NCBI GenBank assembly: GCA_034437315.1
Contig: DAOTUC010000137.1
Span: 1-24,110, forward strand
Source: DSAR01 sp034437315
GTDB lineage: Bacteria; Chloroflexota; Anaerolineae; B4-G1
Direction of reading: 5' to 3'
Length of the DNA stretch: 24,110 nucleotides
Shown: positions 16,270 through 24,022 of the stretch, one piece after another
How positions within the stretch are numbered: the first letter of the stretch is position 1
Layout of the letters: every line of letters begins with the position of its first letter
Position numbers and translations under genes: made by a program
Notes under the pieces: generated by a model
The model's database searches: none
The model's input: only the letters and a program-made list of their open reading frames with translations
What the model was told of the DNA's origin: nothing

Positions 16270-17730
16270 GTGGCGCTTTTTAAAAGGGAACAAGCCGCTG
16301 AACCAGAACCTCAGGCGCAAGCCAAACCCGAGCCAGAGCCTGAACCAGACAAGTCCAAGAGAAAAGTAGACGACGATTTATTCCTGGAACTCGCGCCAGA
16401 ACCGCCAGACACCCCACGCCAGCGAGGGGCGATCACCGAAAAGCGAGCTGCGAAGTTACGGTTGCAACTCCAGATCGCCGACCACTTGCGGAAACAGCTG
16501 GTCCCCGACGTCCCATTGGATATGCCATGGGACCGCACACCCGAACGGGAACAGACCGTTTTCCGGACCCTGGAACAATTCTCCAGCAGCGGCAACCTCA
16601 AGATTCCGGCTGGGCTGACCAAAGAAAAATTTTACAAGAACATTATGGATGAAGTCTTCGGTTTTGGCCCGATCCAGACCTTGATCGACCGGGACGACAT
16701 CACCGAGATTATGGTCAACAGCCCCTACGTCATTTTCGTGGAAAAAGATGGGAGGCTGGCGGAGACAGGGCATAAGTTCCTTGACGACGATCACGTCGTG
16801 CGCATCGTCAGGCGCATCGTTTTGCCACTGGGGCGGACGGCCGCATACGATCATCCGCTAATCGACGCCCGTCTGCCAGATGGATCGCGCGTCAACGCGG
16901 TTATCCCGCCATGCGCCATCGATGGGCCGAACATCACAATCCGCAAGTTTGCCAAAGATAAGTTGACGGTCGAGGACCTCAAACGCTTCGGCTCGTTGAC
17001 CGATCACATCGCGCACTTCCTGGAGGCCACAGTGGTCTCTCGACTGAATATCATCGTCTCCGGCGGCACCGGGTCCGGAAAAACGACGCTCATCAACATC
17101 CTTTCCAGTTACATCCCCGAACACGAGCGCACCGTCACAGTCGAGGACGCCGCCGAGTTGCAACTCCGGCAGCGCAACGTCGTGCGCCTGGAAACCAAAA
17201 AACCCAGCCCAGAAAGCCCCACTGAGATCACCATCCGCGATTGCGTCGTCAACGCTTTGCGAATGCGCCCAGAACGAATCGTGGTCGGCGAGTGCCGCTC
17301 AGGAGAGGCCCTGGATATGCTCCAGGCGATGAACACGGGGCACGATGGCAGTATGACGACCATTCACTCCAACTCCCCCCGCGACTGCATCTCCCGCCTG
17401 GAGACATTGGTCCTTATGGCTGGCGTGGAAATGCCGATGATCACCATCCGCAAGCAGATCGCCTCTGCCATTAACCTGATCGTCCAGGCCTCCCGTTTGC
17501 GAGATGGCAGCCGGAAAGTGACCCAGGTCACCGAAGTCCTGGGGATGGAGGGAGAGAACGTCGTCATGCAAGATCTGTTCCAGTTCTACGACGAGGGGGA
17601 TGACCCGGATAGCAAAGTGCTGGGTTATCACGGATCGACCGGTATGCGGCCCAATTGCGACGCGACGCTCAAGCGATACGGTTTCGAGCTGCCAGCGTCG
17701 ATGTTTATGAAAGGCCCGCCCCGCCAGTGA
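16270..17730 (+). CDS. CpaF/TadA-family type II/IV secretion ATPase
   Basis: This 486-aa hexameric ATPase type powers assembly of Tad/Flp-like pili or related secretion machines at the inner face of the membrane. Family marks in order are GGTGSGKT at 265-272 (Walker A), VEDAAEL at 291-297 (Asp box), VVGECRSGEA at 338-347 (Walker B region; EVRGGEA is more usual) and MNTGHDGSMTTIHSNSP at 354-370 (His box). The first 50 residues are a Pro/Glu-rich, probably disordered leader (PEPEPEP). The start is a GTG with AAAGGAG at 16258-16264, five bases upstream; an overlapping ATG two bases earlier is in another frame. The usual partners tadB, tadC, cpaB and prepilin are absent from the window, and downstream lies a hairpin and a MITE-like element. 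It may be an orphan or serve a machine encoded elsewhere. Confidence 0.92.
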   Translation: MALFKREQAAEPEPQAQAKPEPEPEPDKSKRKVDDDLFLELAPEPPDTPRQRGAITEKRAAKLRLQLQIADHLRKQLVPDVPLDMPWDRTPEREQTVFRTLEQFSSSGNLKIPAGLTKEKFYKNIMDEVFGFGPIQTLIDRDDITEIMVNSPYVIFVEKDGRLAETGHKFLDDDHVVRIVRRIVLPLGRTAAYDHPLIDARLPDGSRVNAVIPPCAIDGPNITIRKFAKDKLTVEDLKRFGSLTDHIAHFLEATVVSRLNIIVSGGTGSGKTTLINILSSYIPEHERTVTVEDAAELQLRQRNVVRLETKKPSPESPTEITIRDCVVNALRMRPERIVVGECRSGEALDMLQAMNTGHDGSMTTIHSNSPRDCISRLETLVLMAGVEMPMITIRKQIASAINLIVQASRLRDGSRKVTQVTEVLGMEGENVVMQDLFQFYDEGDDPDSKVLGYHGSTGMRPNCDATLKRYGFELPASMFMKGPPRQ

Positions 17731-17811
17731 CAATTTGTCAACCTCCCGCCCTCTCAAAATGATAGCAAATAGAGGAGACTAACCTCTGTTGGGCTGTTTT
17801 GGCACAGAAAC

Positions 17812-17829
17812 GGCCAACGGGGGTTGGCC
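17812..17829. terminator. Candidate hairpin between convergent genes
   Basis: GGCCAAC (17812-17818), loop GGGG, and GTTGGCC (17823-17829) form a perfect 7-bp stem. On the minus strand it is followed by GTTTCTG, a short T-rich run; on the plus strand by TATTACCC. It sits between cpaF and the convergent 78-aa gene, the expected place for a terminator, but the T-tract is weak on both strands. Confidence 0.35.
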
Positions 17830-17858
17830 TATTACCCATAAGGCGATTACAGAATTCA

Positions 17859-18020
17859 GGCTCTTTAGGGTTTTGCATAGTTCCGCTCTAAGGCGATTGC
17901 CGATCCCCGTTGTTAGTGGCGCAGCATCATCGTATCCCTAAATGTGGCTCGGATGGCAATCGTAGGTTGCACGCAATCCGAGTCGAGCGCGGCTGACGCC
18001 ATGCAAAATCCCAGAGAGCC
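17859..18020. mobile_element. MITE-like element A, 162 bp
   Basis: GGCTCTTTAGGG... (17859-17880) and its inverted partner ending ...AGAGAGCC (17999-18020) match at 18 of 22 positions and belong to the same repeat family as the arms at 14378 and 14526-14676. Internally CTCGGATGGC (17948-17957) faces GCAATCCGAG (17973-17982), a second stem. No transposase gene is present. The 317 bases from 17731 to 18047 contain only this element and the hairpin at 17812. Confidence 0.5.
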
Positions 18021-18047
18021 ACAAATATAAATGCGTTTGCCCTGGCC

Positions 18048-18284
18048 CTAAAGCAGCTTGCGGCATTCTACCAACAACACACTCGCAGCCAATACAGCCA
18101 CGCCGCCGACGAGCGCCAGGCACAGCAAGGCCGCCCCATCATTCTGCTGCACGTCAGTCGCGACGCGAAGGACGCCGTCATCCTCCGCGTCGGCGCAGGC
18201 AGCCCCCACCGGCAAAGCCAACAAAAGCGCCAGGGCAATAATAACCGCGCCAATAACACGAATCGTTGTTATTTGACCGAACAT
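18048..18284 (-). CDS. Small 78-aa secreted or membrane protein, unknown function
   Basis: The protein has an N-terminal signal-like helix (residues 8-29, VIGAVIIALALLLALPVGAA), a short acidic loop (DAEDD, 32-36) and a C-terminal membrane helix (about 51-72) ending in ECRKLL. It therefore either crosses the membrane twice or loses its leader and stays anchored by its C-terminus. Cys30 follows GAA, but the preceding residues are a poor lipobox. The start is chosen because AGGAGG lies ten bases upstream of this ATG (18295-18300 on the minus strand); an earlier in-frame ATG gives a 109-aa form with a Cys-rich, non-signal-like extension and no ribosome site. It is transcribed divergently from trpS. 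I do not recognise a family. Confidence 0.6.
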   Translation of the reverse strand: MFGQITTIRVIGAVIIALALLLALPVGAACADAEDDGVLRVATDVQQNDGAALLCLALVGGVAVLAASVLLVECRKLL

Positions 18285-18333
18285 CGTCTGAGCACCTCCT
18301 GTGTCGTATCTTCTCACAAGCAGTCCATCCCTG

Positions 18334-18339
18334 ATTATA
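18334..18339 (-). promoter_or_regulatory. -10 box for the 78-aa gene
   Basis: A consensus TATAAT on the minus strand lies 49 bases upstream of the ATG. No convincing -35 box is found at 16-18 bases, so an activator or another arrangement may be needed. The rest of the 312-base divergent spacer (18285-18596) holds only this and the trpS promoter. Confidence 0.4.
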
Positions 18340-18509
18340 GAGTAGCAGAAAGTCGCACACGTCGCTGGACGAAACAACGCTGTCCGACAGTCGCTGAAAT
18401 GACGAAAGCTGTATCAATACATTTCGGCTGTTTGACGCTTATCATACGCCCAATCTACGGCGCTGTAGCCATCGCCCCAATTAAACACGTTTCAAGCCCT
18501 CAATTTTGC

Positions 18510-18538
18510 TTGCCGATACGCAACGCATGTGGTACACT
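18510..18538 (+). promoter_or_regulatory. Sigma70-type promoter of the trpS operon
   Basis: TTGCCG (18510-18515), a 17-base spacer and TACACT (18533-18538) precede trpS. Initiation near 18545 leaves a leader of about 50 bases, too short for a T-box. The motif matches the promoter at 15547 almost base for base at both ends. Confidence 0.75.
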
Positions 18539-18596
18539 ATCCCAGTTCTAGCTATCTGAGTAGCAGTCTAAATATAACGAGCGAAGGAGTAATCAT

Positions 18597-19583
18597 ATGA
18601 GCGAGAAGAAAGGCCGTGTCTTCTCCGGCGCGCGCCCCACCGGCCGACAACATCTCGGAAATTACCTGGGCGCAATTCGGAATTACGTCGCTTTGCAGGA
18701 CGATTACGATTGCATTTATTGCATCGTCGATTTGCACGCCCTCACCACCCTGGAAAACACCCATAAACTGAAGGAATGGACCTACGAGATGGCCCTCGAT
18801 TGGCTAGCCGCCGGGATGGACCCGGACGAGGGCAGCATCCTCTTCATCCAATCCCACGTCCCTCAGGTGGAGGAATTGCACCTCTTACTCTCGATGGCGA
18901 CGCCGCTGGGTTGGCTGACCCGCTTGCCGACGTTCAAGGAGAAGGTCCGCCAGCAACCGGACAACGTCAATTATGGGTTGGTCGGTTACCCGGTGTTGAT
19001 GGCGGCCGATATCACGCTCTACAAGGCCGACACCGTCCCCGTGGGGGTCGATCAGGCGCCGCACCTGGAGTTCACGCGGGAGATCGTGCGCCGCTTTAAC
19101 CATCACTTCGGCGAAATTTTGATCGAACCCCAGGCCAAGCACACCGAGTTCACCAAGGTGTTAGGCCTGGATGGGGAAAGCAAGATGAGCAAATCCCTCG
19201 ACAACCACATCGAGATCGCCGCCTCGCCCGAGGAGATCACGAAGCGAGTGATGCAGATGAAGACCGACCCGGCCCGCAAGTACCGGGACGATCCGGGACA
19301 TCCGGAGGTGTGCAACGTCTTCTCGCTGCACGGGTTTTTCTCCCCGGACCAGGCGGCCCAGATCGAGGTGGATTGTCGCGCCGGTGAGATCGGGTGCGTG
19401 CAGTGCAAACGCTTGTTTGCCGAGAACCTGAGCGCCTACTTCGCCCCTTTCCGCGAGCGACGGGCGAAGTTGGCCGAAAATCCGGACGACGTGTGGGACA
19501 TATTGACCGACGGCGCCCGCCGCGCCTCCGAAATCGCCGCCGAGACCATGGCCGAGGTCAAGGCTGCGATCGGACTGCCCTGA
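18597..19583 (+). CDS. trpS: Tryptophanyl-tRNA synthetase
   Basis: This 328-aa class I synthetase charges tRNA-Trp with tryptophan using ATP in the cytoplasm. The HIGH-type signature is PTGRQHLGN at 14-22 and the KMSKS loop is exact at 196-200 (GESKMSKS). The Rossmann core also shows YPVLMAADI from residue 131 and VGVDQAPHLEFTREI from 149, typical of bacterial TrpRS. Length is normal for the family. The ATG has GAAGGAG eight to nine bases upstream (AAGGAG near 18585-18590). It leads a four-gene operon: the MazG-like gene starts ten bases after its stop. No tandem second trpS or tryptophan biosynthesis gene is nearby. The leader is short and shows no T-box or Trp attenuator. Confidence 0.97.
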   Translation: MSEKKGRVFSGARPTGRQHLGNYLGAIRNYVALQDDYDCIYCIVDLHALTTLENTHKLKEWTYEMALDWLAAGMDPDEGSILFIQSHVPQVEELHLLLSMATPLGWLTRLPTFKEKVRQQPDNVNYGLVGYPVLMAADITLYKADTVPVGVDQAPHLEFTREIVRRFNHHFGEILIEPQAKHTEFTKVLGLDGESKMSKSLDNHIEIAASPEEITKRVMQMKTDPARKYRDDPGHPEVCNVFSLHGFFSPDQAAQIEVDCRAGEIGCVQCKRLFAENLSAYFAPFRERRAKLAENPDDVWDILTDGARRASEIAAETMAEVKAAIGLP

Positions 19584-19593
19584 TTTTCTACCG

Positions 19594-19968
19594 ATGTCTG
19601 ATGAATCCGTGACCGTCGCCGACCTTCGCCGGCGCGTGGCGCAATTCGTGGCCGCTCGCGACTGGGAGCAATATCACCAGCCGAAGAACCTGAGCATGTC
19701 CATCGCCATCGAGGCGGCCGAGTTGATGGAGCATTTCCAGTGGATCGGCCCGGACCAATCCAACCAGGCCTTGCAAGACGCCGATGAGTTGGCAGCCGTG
19801 GCCGACGAGTTAGCCGACGTCTTGATTTACAGCCTCAGCCTGGCCAACGTGCTGGAGATCGACGTGAGCGCCGCTATCCTGGGCAAGCTGGCGAGAAATG
19901 AGCGTCGCTTCCCTGTCCAATCCTGGCGAGGACGCGCGCGCGGGATTGAGATAAAGGATGAGATATGA
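19594..19968 (+). CDS. MazG-like nucleotide pyrophosphohydrolase (RS21-C6/dCTPase type)
   Basis: This 124-aa all-helical enzyme should hydrolyse (d)NTPs to monophosphates plus pyrophosphate, a nucleotide-pool cleaning role. The metal-binding pattern is EAAE at 40-43 and ELAD at 72-75 in DELADVLIY. PKNLSMSIAIEAAELMEHFQW and LANVLEIDV are typical of the short MazG-like group related to human DCTPP1. It starts ten bases after trpS without an obvious Shine-Dalgarno sequence, so translation is probably coupled. Its last four bases overlap the start of dtd (ATGA). The C-terminal tail after residue 108 (QSWRGRARG) is basic and extends beyond the core fold. Preferred substrate cannot be read from the sequence. 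Confidence 0.88.
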   Translation: MSDESVTVADLRRRVAQFVAARDWEQYHQPKNLSMSIAIEAAELMEHFQWIGPDQSNQALQDADELAAVADELADVLIYSLSLANVLEIDVSAAILGKLARNERRFPVQSWRGRARGIEIKDEI

Positions 19969-20402
19969 GAACAGTCATACAACGCGTGACGCGAGCTTCG
20001 GTGCAAATCGACGGCGAAATTGCCGGCGCCATTGACCGGGGCGTCGTCGTCCTGGTGGGCGTCACCCACGACGACACGGAGGCACAGGCCGAGTGGTTGG
20101 CGCGCAAGATCGCCGGCCTGCGCATTTTCGAGGATCGCGAGGGCAAGATGAACGCCGGTCTGCTCGACGTGAATGGCGCAGCGTTGGTCATCTCACAGTT
20201 CACGCTCTACGCCGACGCGCGCAAGGGCCGCCGGCCCAGTTTCACCGACGCCGCGCCGCCGGAGATAGCCGAACCGCTCGTGGAGCACCTGATCCAGGGG
20301 TTGAGAGATCATCACGTGCCCGTCGAGAGCGGCGTTTTCGGCGCACACATGCGGGTGGAGATCCACAACGACGGGCCGGTGACCATCCTGCTTGAGCGTT
20401 AG
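19965..20402 (+). CDS. dtd: D-aminoacyl-tRNA deacylase
   Basis: This 145-aa homodimeric enzyme removes D-amino acids (and glycine mischarged on tRNA-Ala) from tRNA. Both active-site signatures are present: SQFTLYAD at 77-84 and NDGPVT at 135-140, the latter carrying the Gly-Pro motif that enforces chirality. The N-terminus MRTVIQRVTRASV is typical and the length is normal. The ATG overlaps the stop of the MazG-like gene by four bases, and the GNAT-like gene begins twelve bases downstream, so it is the third gene of the trpS operon. Pairing with trpS is sensible because D-Trp-tRNA is a known Dtd substrate. Confidence 0.97.
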   Translation: MRTVIQRVTRASVQIDGEIAGAIDRGVVVLVGVTHDDTEAQAEWLARKIAGLRIFEDREGKMNAGLLDVNGAALVISQFTLYADARKGRRPSFTDAAPPEIAEPLVEHLIQGLRDHHVPVESGVFGAHMRVEIHNDGPVTILLER

Positions 20403-20414
20403 TGAGAGGTAGAT

Positions 20415-21581
20415 ATGTCTTCATCGCCGATCGAAATTGTGCCCATTGGGAACGCCGAAGGACGTCGGCGCTTCGTCCGTTTCCCGTGGCAGATTTACCG
20501 TGACGACCCTCTCTGGGTTCCGCCCCTGATCCGCAGTCAACTGCACACCCTGGACCCGCAACGCGGGTCGTTCTTTCGTTACGGAGAAGCCGCGCTGTTT
20601 ATGGCGCAGCGAAACGGGCGGGACGTGGGCCGCATCGCAGGCTGGATCAACCACAGCGCCAACCAATACCTCAATGAACGAGCCGCCGGTTTCGGATTCT
20701 TCGAGGCGATCGACGATTTCGAGGTCGCCAGCGCGCTCCTGGACGCCGCCTGTCGTTGGGCCCTTGAGCGCGGGATGACGGTGATCCGGGGGCCCTTCTA
20801 TTTCTCGATGGATGATTCCCCGGGTGTGCTCATGGAGGGGTTTGACACCTCGCCGGTCTTATTGTGCGGGCACAGCCCTCCTTACTACGCCGATCTATTG
20901 ACCCACTACGGGATGGACCAATACCGGGACGCTTACGCTTACCGGGGAGATTTAGCCGCCCTGGAGGGAGACGTGGGGAACTTACCCGCCAAGATTCTCC
21001 GCGTGGCGGACATTGTGAGACGTCGGACCGGCGTCCAGGTACGGAGCGCAAACAAAGCGCGCTGGGACGCCGAGGTCGCGCGGGTGATGCACCTGGTCAA
21101 CGAAGCGATGGGCGCGATGCGCAACCACGTCCCGATGGACGAGCAAGAATTCGCTCGTTTCGTGGAGGAACTGCGCCCGGTCATCGACTGTGACCTGATC
21201 ATGTTCGCCGAGATCGATGGAGAAGCGGTGGGGTTCTCGGCGACCATCCCCGACATCCACCAGGCGCTCAAACAAATCGACGGGCGGCTCTTCCCCTGGG
21301 GCTGGCTGCGACTCTGGCGCGACCGGCGCCGGATCGACGTCGCCAGCCTCAAGCTGCTGGCCGTGCTGGAAAAATACCGCGGCCGGGGCATCGACGCCCT
21401 GCTTTACCGGGAGACCGCCAAAGCCCTGTTGCGCAAAGGGTATCGCTGGGTCGATATGTCGTTGACGGCCGACGACAATCAGAAAATCAATCAACTGGCC
21501 CGTAAACTGGGTTGGGAGCTGTACAAGACCTACCGGACCTACCAGATGGCGTTGGATTCGCCCGAAGATACCGGTGATTGA
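20415..21581 (+). CDS. Large GNAT-fold N-acetyltransferase-like protein
   Basis: This 388-aa soluble protein belongs to a widespread uncharacterised family with a GNAT fold. The N-terminal half carries the family signature RFPWQIYRDDPLWVPPL (22-38), GEAALFMAQRNGRDVGRIAG (57-76) and GFGFFEAIDD (92-101). The C-terminal half has an acetyl-CoA-binding-like loop, YRGRGIDALLY at 321-331, followed by NQKINQLARKLGWE (355-368), as in canonical GNAT domains. Two GNAT-like halves in one chain are likely. No substrate can be assigned. It is the last gene of the trpS operon, starting 12 bases after dtd with GAGAGG upstream of the ATG. A separate promoter begins ten bases after its stop, so the operon probably ends here, though no terminator hairpin with a T-tract is seen. 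Confidence 0.8.
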   Translation: MSSSPIEIVPIGNAEGRRRFVRFPWQIYRDDPLWVPPLIRSQLHTLDPQRGSFFRYGEAALFMAQRNGRDVGRIAGWINHSANQYLNERAAGFGFFEAIDDFEVASALLDAACRWALERGMTVIRGPFYFSMDDSPGVLMEGFDTSPVLLCGHSPPYYADLLTHYGMDQYRDAYAYRGDLAALEGDVGNLPAKILRVADIVRRRTGVQVRSANKARWDAEVARVMHLVNEAMGAMRNHVPMDEQEFARFVEELRPVIDCDLIMFAEIDGEAVGFSATIPDIHQALKQIDGRLFPWGWLRLWRDRRRIDVASLKLLAVLEKYRGRGIDALLYRETAKALLRKGYRWVDMSLTADDNQKINQLARKLGWELYKTYRTYQMALDSPEDTGD

Positions 21582-21590
21582 GGCGTTCAT

Positions 21591-21619
21591 TTGTCGGGCC
21601 AGGGTATCGCTGGTATAAT
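21591..21619 (+). promoter_or_regulatory. Sigma70-type promoter of the kinase/regulator pair
   Basis: TTGTCG (21591-21596), a 17-base spacer and TATAAT (21614-21619) preceded by TGG give a strong promoter. Initiation near 21626 leaves a leader of about 65 bases before the GTG start. Confidence 0.75.
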
Positions 21620-21690
21620 TAAATAGACGACGATAGTAGGAATTAGATGTAGGGCCGTTCTGTATGGGCTAAGTTGGTGCGGGAGATGTC

Positions 21691-23055
21691 GTGATCACTC
21701 GTCATGCGTTGACACTCTTACATGGGCAGATTTTTTTCGTCCTGGGGCTTTCCATCATCTTCTTGGCCCACCGCAACACGAGACTGGAAATCGCCCGTGG
21801 GTTACTCCCCCTGGCGATTTTTGGATTTTGTGAAGCCTTAACAGTCTGGCTCCCCGTGTGGTTCATGCCATTCAATGACTGGGGCGCCTGGGTGCGCGTC
21901 GGCCTGCTGGGAATCGGATACGCCTCATTGGCGGCTATGGCCCTCCAAACGAACATCCCGCCAGACAAGCAACGGAGATACGAACCGTGGCTTTATGCCG
22001 CGGGACTGTTGCTCCTGTGGGGATTGGGCTTGTATTTCGCGCACATCCTCGGCGTATCGACCGCCCCCTTACAAGTCGGGGGAGAGATCGCCGCTCGCTA
22101 TGGCCTGGCGCTGCCCGGCGCCATGCTAGGCGCGCGGGGTCTACGTCGACAAACCTACCGCACGATTGCCAAAGAGCGGCTTGCACTGATCAAACCTCAC
22201 CTGCGAGTCGTCTGGCTCGCCCTGGGCGCCTTCGCACTCTTCGGCGGAGCGATTCCGCCCCAGTCCGCTTTCTTCCCGTCAAACGTATTAAACGAACAAC
22301 AGTTCCTCCATCGCCTGGGCGTTCCGATCGCGCTGCCGCGCGCGCTTTGCGGCCTGGCGATCACCTATGGCGTCGTTCGCTCATTAAGCATCGTCCTGCG
22401 AGAGATGGAAGTCTGGTTGGAGGATGTGGAGCAAATCCAAGCGCTGGCCCTGGAACGAGAGCGAATCGGGCGAGACCTACACGATGGCACCATCCAATCC
22501 ATCTACGCCGCCGGCCTGATGCTAGAAGGGGCCAGATACAGCATCGACGCGGAGCCAGAAACAGCCAAAGCCCAACTCAGCCGGGCAATTGAAAGCCTGA
22601 ACCAGACGATCCAGGATATTCGACGATACATCTTCAACCTGCGGGGGGAGATGCCGGACGAGAACCTGGAGAAAAGCCTTCGCGAGATCATCAAAGACTT
22701 CCGCATCAACACATTGTTGGAGACAGAGTTCATTGTCGATAGAAAGAACTCACACGGCAGGCTGATCAACGCCGAACAACGTCAGCACATCTTCCAGATT
22801 GCGCGGGAGGCGTTGACCAATGTCGCCCGTCACGCGCGAGCTCGCAGCGTTAAGGTCTCATTACAATACAACCCAGACGACTTACAAATCTGCATCACCG
22901 ACGATGGCGTGGGCCTCCCCGCGCTGCCGATCAACAAAGGAAATGGATTGCGCAACATCCAAGAGCGCACCCGCCTGCTCAACGGCAATCTCAACATCTA
23001 CACCGCCCCAGACGAAGGCATGACCCTGATCTTGAGCGTGCCCTACGAAAAATAG
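21691..23055 (+). CDS. Membrane sensor histidine kinase, NarL/DegS (HisKA_3) type
   Basis: This 454-aa kinase is anchored by about six hydrophobic segments (near 10-27, 38-57, 66-87, 100-121, 172-189 and 212-231), with no large periplasmic sensor domain, so the signal is probably sensed in or at the membrane. A coiled linker (235-257) leads to the dimerisation helix RERIGRDLHDGTIQS, where His264 is the predicted phosphorylation site. The HATPase domain has REALTNVARHA (N box, Asn377), DDGVGL at 404-409 (G1) and GNGLRNIQERTRLL from 417 (G2). The start is GTG with GGGAG five bases upstream; the overlapping ATG at 21686 reads only two codons. The response regulator follows after 32 bases and is the expected partner. 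The sensed signal is unknown. Confidence 0.92.
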   Translation: MITRHALTLLHGQIFFVLGLSIIFLAHRNTRLEIARGLLPLAIFGFCEALTVWLPVWFMPFNDWGAWVRVGLLGIGYASLAAMALQTNIPPDKQRRYEPWLYAAGLLLLWGLGLYFAHILGVSTAPLQVGGEIAARYGLALPGAMLGARGLRRQTYRTIAKERLALIKPHLRVVWLALGAFALFGGAIPPQSAFFPSNVLNEQQFLHRLGVPIALPRALCGLAITYGVVRSLSIVLREMEVWLEDVEQIQALALERERIGRDLHDGTIQSIYAAGLMLEGARYSIDAEPETAKAQLSRAIESLNQTIQDIRRYIFNLRGEMPDENLEKSLREIIKDFRINTLLETEFIVDRKNSHGRLINAEQRQHIFQIAREALTNVARHARARSVKVSLQYNPDDLQICITDDGVGLPALPINKGNGLRNIQERTRLLNGNLNIYTAPDEGMTLILSVPYEK

Positions 23056-23087
23056 ATAGAAGGAGTTACCCAGTTGAGGAATTTCTC

Positions 23088-23735
23088 ATGCTAAAAATTA
23101 TCGTTGTTGACGACCACGAGGTCGTCCGCGTAGGATTAAAGGCGCTGATTGAGCGACACCCCAACTTCACAGTGATAGACGAAGCGGCGACCGCCAAAGA
23201 AGCGGTCCAAAAATCGCTGCTTATGCGCCCCGATGTGGTCGTGATGGATATCCGCCTGCTGGGCGGAAGCGGAATCGATGCGTGCAAGCAAATCGTCGAA
23301 CAAGACCCGGACATCAAGATCATTATGCTCACCTCTTACGCCGAGGATGACATGTTATTCGATGCTATCGCCGCCGGCGCCTGTGGATACGTGTTGAAAC
23401 AGATTGGCAGCGACGAGTTAATCCGAGCAATCGAAGCCGTGGGCAGAGGAGAAGCGCTCCTGGACCCGGCGATCACCCAAAAGGTCTTCGCCCGCGTGCG
23501 AGAAGCGACGCGCCGAGAATACGAGGAAGCGTTCGCTACCCTGACCGATCAAGAAATGCGCGTCTTATCCCACGTCTCTCAGGGTATGACCAACCGAGAG
23601 ATCGCCGAAGAGCTCTTCCTGGGAGAAGGCACCATCCGCAATTATGTCAGCAGCATCCTCAGGAAATTGGATCTGACCAATCGAGCAGAAGCGGCGGCGT
23701 ACGCCGTAGAACATCACCTCAAGGAATTCATCTAG
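23088..23735 (+). CDS. NarL/FixJ-family response regulator
   Basis: This 215-aa transcription factor has a receiver domain (1-120) with Asp8 and Asp9 in the acidic pocket, Asp54 as phosphoacceptor in VVMDIRL, Thr82 and Lys104. A LuxR-type helix-turn-helix follows at about 151-207 (TLTDQEMRVL, MTNREIAEELFLGEGTIRNYVS). It is encoded 32 bases after its probable cognate kinase with GAGGA seven bases before the ATG. DNA targets are unknown; the nearest downstream promoter, at 23979, is overlapped by a 9-bp dyad and is a reasonable candidate. All key receiver residues are present, so normal phospho-switching is expected. Confidence 0.96.
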   Translation: MLKIIVVDDHEVVRVGLKALIERHPNFTVIDEAATAKEAVQKSLLMRPDVVVMDIRLLGGSGIDACKQIVEQDPDIKIIMLTSYAEDDMLFDAIAAGACGYVLKQIGSDELIRAIEAVGRGEALLDPAITQKVFARVREATRREYEEAFATLTDQEMRVLSHVSQGMTNREIAEELFLGEGTIRNYVSSILRKLDLTNRAEAAAYAVEHHLKEFI

Positions 23736-23807
23736 CGAGCGCCTACTCAGGAATATATTTCATTCACGGGTATTGCGTCTAAACCTCCCACAGGTAAGTC
23801 AAAAGCC

Positions 23808-23827
23808 GTCGGCTACGGAAAGCCGAC
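23808..23827. repeat. REP-like palindrome
   Basis: GTCGGCT (23808-23814), loop ACGGAA, and AGCCGAC (23821-23827) form a perfect 7-bp stem, flanked by CTACG. The style recalls widespread GTAGGTCGG-type intergenic palindromes. There is no T-tract on the plus strand, so it is a poor terminator for the regulator gene. Confidence 0.5.
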
Positions 23828-23956
23828 CTACGCAACCAGATTCCCGGGTTAACAAGGCGAGCGTAACACAGAGGGGACAAGAAATAGAGGGAAAAGGGAC
23901 TTGAAGGTTCGTTATCAGGGGCAAAAGCGGGGGTGAAGCGGTAACATAATCAAAAG

Positions 23957-24020
23957 TGCCAGCTTCCTGAAGATGAGGTATACTCTACCTCGTCGAAGAA
24001 ACACCAAAAGGAGGCTGGCA
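23957..24020. promoter_or_regulatory. Promoter and long inverted repeat ahead of the truncated end gene
   Basis: A -10 box TATACT lies at 23979-23984 with no good -35. It sits in a dyad: GATGAGGTA (23972-23980) faces TACCTCGTC (23986-23994). A second pair encloses this, TGCCAGCTTCCT (23957-23968) against AGGAGGCTGGCA (24009-24020), 11 of 12 matching, and the right arm contains the ribosome-binding site. If transcription began upstream of 23957, the site would be hidden in a stem; if it begins near 23991, only DNA binding is possible. Confidence 0.5.
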
Positions 24021-24022
24021 AA

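Noticed and set aside
18273..18551. A 92-aa plus-strand frame in the divergent spacer before trpS
   Set aside because: It has no ribosome site, its composition is not protein-like, and it runs across both divergent promoters.
18539..18596. T-box or tryptophan attenuator upstream of trpS
   Set aside because: The leader after the predicted start site is about 50 bases, has no specifier/antiterminator features and no leader peptide with Trp codons.
20982..21590. A 202-aa antisense reading frame over the GNAT-like gene
   Set aside because: No ribosome site or recognisable domain; a typical antisense shadow in GC-rich DNA.
21987..22592. A 201-aa reading frame inside the histidine kinase gene
   Set aside because: Arg/Pro/Ser-rich shadow frame; the kinase frame carries all family motifs.
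23808..23827. Rho-independent terminator of the response-regulator gene
   Set aside because: The stem is good, but no T-tract follows on the plus strand.
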